Below are positions 7,033 through 7,120 of a stretch of DNA of 7,120 nt, one piece after another. Position numbers and translations under genes: made by a program. The notes under the pieces are model-generated. The model was not told where the DNA came from. It saw only the letters and a program-made list of their open reading frames with translations, and searched no databases. The stretch is from positions 1 to 7,120 of the forward strand of contig AXYY01000045.1 in assembly GCA_000485475.1 (NCBI GenBank), given 5' to 3'. This stretch comes from Candidatus Ancillula trichonymphae ImTpAt (GTDB lineage Bacteria > Actinomycetota > Actinomycetes > Actinomycetales > Bifidobacteriaceae). Positions within the stretch are counted from its first letter, which is position 1. Each line of letters starts with the position of its first letter.

Positions 7033-7120
7033 CTATTGCAAAATTTGCCGTCGTCGTCGCGTAAAGAATCCAACAGCCCGTATAAATACCACCAACACCA
7101 ATACAAGTGCAACAATATCA
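7033..7120 (-). CDS. C-terminal end of an unidentified membrane protein (5' part outside window)
   Basis: A minus-strand frame is open from the window edge to a TAG at 7035-7033 and gives 28 residues. They form a hydrophobic stretch, DIVALVLVLVVFIRAVGFF, followed by TRRRRQILQ. A last transmembrane helix with a basic cytoplasmic end is the natural reading by the positive-inside rule. Two TAG codons stand in tandem. Its orientation matches the flavodoxin gene, which starts 91 bases downstream behind its own promoter. I do not recognise the protein, and a fragment this short could also be a chance open frame. Confidence 0.5.
   Translation of the reverse strand, partial: DIVALVLVLVVFIRAVGFFTRRRRQILQ

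Noticed and set aside
7024..7120. ATG-initiated + strand frame running out of the window
   Set aside because: No Shine-Dalgarno precedes it and its Asn/Ser/Tyr/Gln-rich translation looks like antisense. The minus-strand hydrophobic reading is more plausible.

Overview
The window looks like chromosome from an actinobacterium with a moderate to low GC content. The tRNA-dihydrouridine synthase has the long actinobacterial form, with FGCPV, a PWK motif and a PRGR...LPE.W.DS tail. RecA and RecX are adjacent as in Actinomycetota, and the class A penicillin-binding protein resembles Micrococcales/Bifidobacteriales enzymes. A small-genome or host-associated lineage, for example near the Bifidobacteriales, would fit the base composition and the decayed recX. 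That is a guess from memory, not a database result.

Layout. The + strand half (1-2338) holds the 3' end of secA (preprotein translocase ATPase, 5' end outside the window) overlapping dusB by 14 bases. A short convergent gap (about 2339-2441) with one perfect hairpin separates this pair from a long minus-strand block. Read in the direction of transcription, that block is: the last 28 codons of an unidentified membrane protein (7120-7033); a flavodoxin (6941-6495) with its own promoter and strong ribosome binding site; a bifunctional class A penicillin-binding protein (6451-4322), probably co-transcribed with it; recA (4187-3042) behind its own promoter; and recX (3023-2577), 18 bases after recA.

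The genes are housekeeping: protein export, tRNA modification, recombination and repair, peptidoglycan synthesis and electron transfer. I see no mobile element, CRISPR array, tRNA or rRNA, and no clear novel multi-gene system.

The most interesting observation is recX. Its open frame stops at a TAA (2579-2577), but a stretch resembling the third RecX helical repeat continues in the same frame for 44 codons to a TAG at 2444-2442. This suggests a recent nonsense mutation or, less likely, read-through. All six other visible genes end in TAG, so the recX TAA is the odd stop. The recA promoter region also lacks any LexA half-site, so control of RecA may be loosened here. DusB carries a polar insertion of about 22 residues near its N-terminus.
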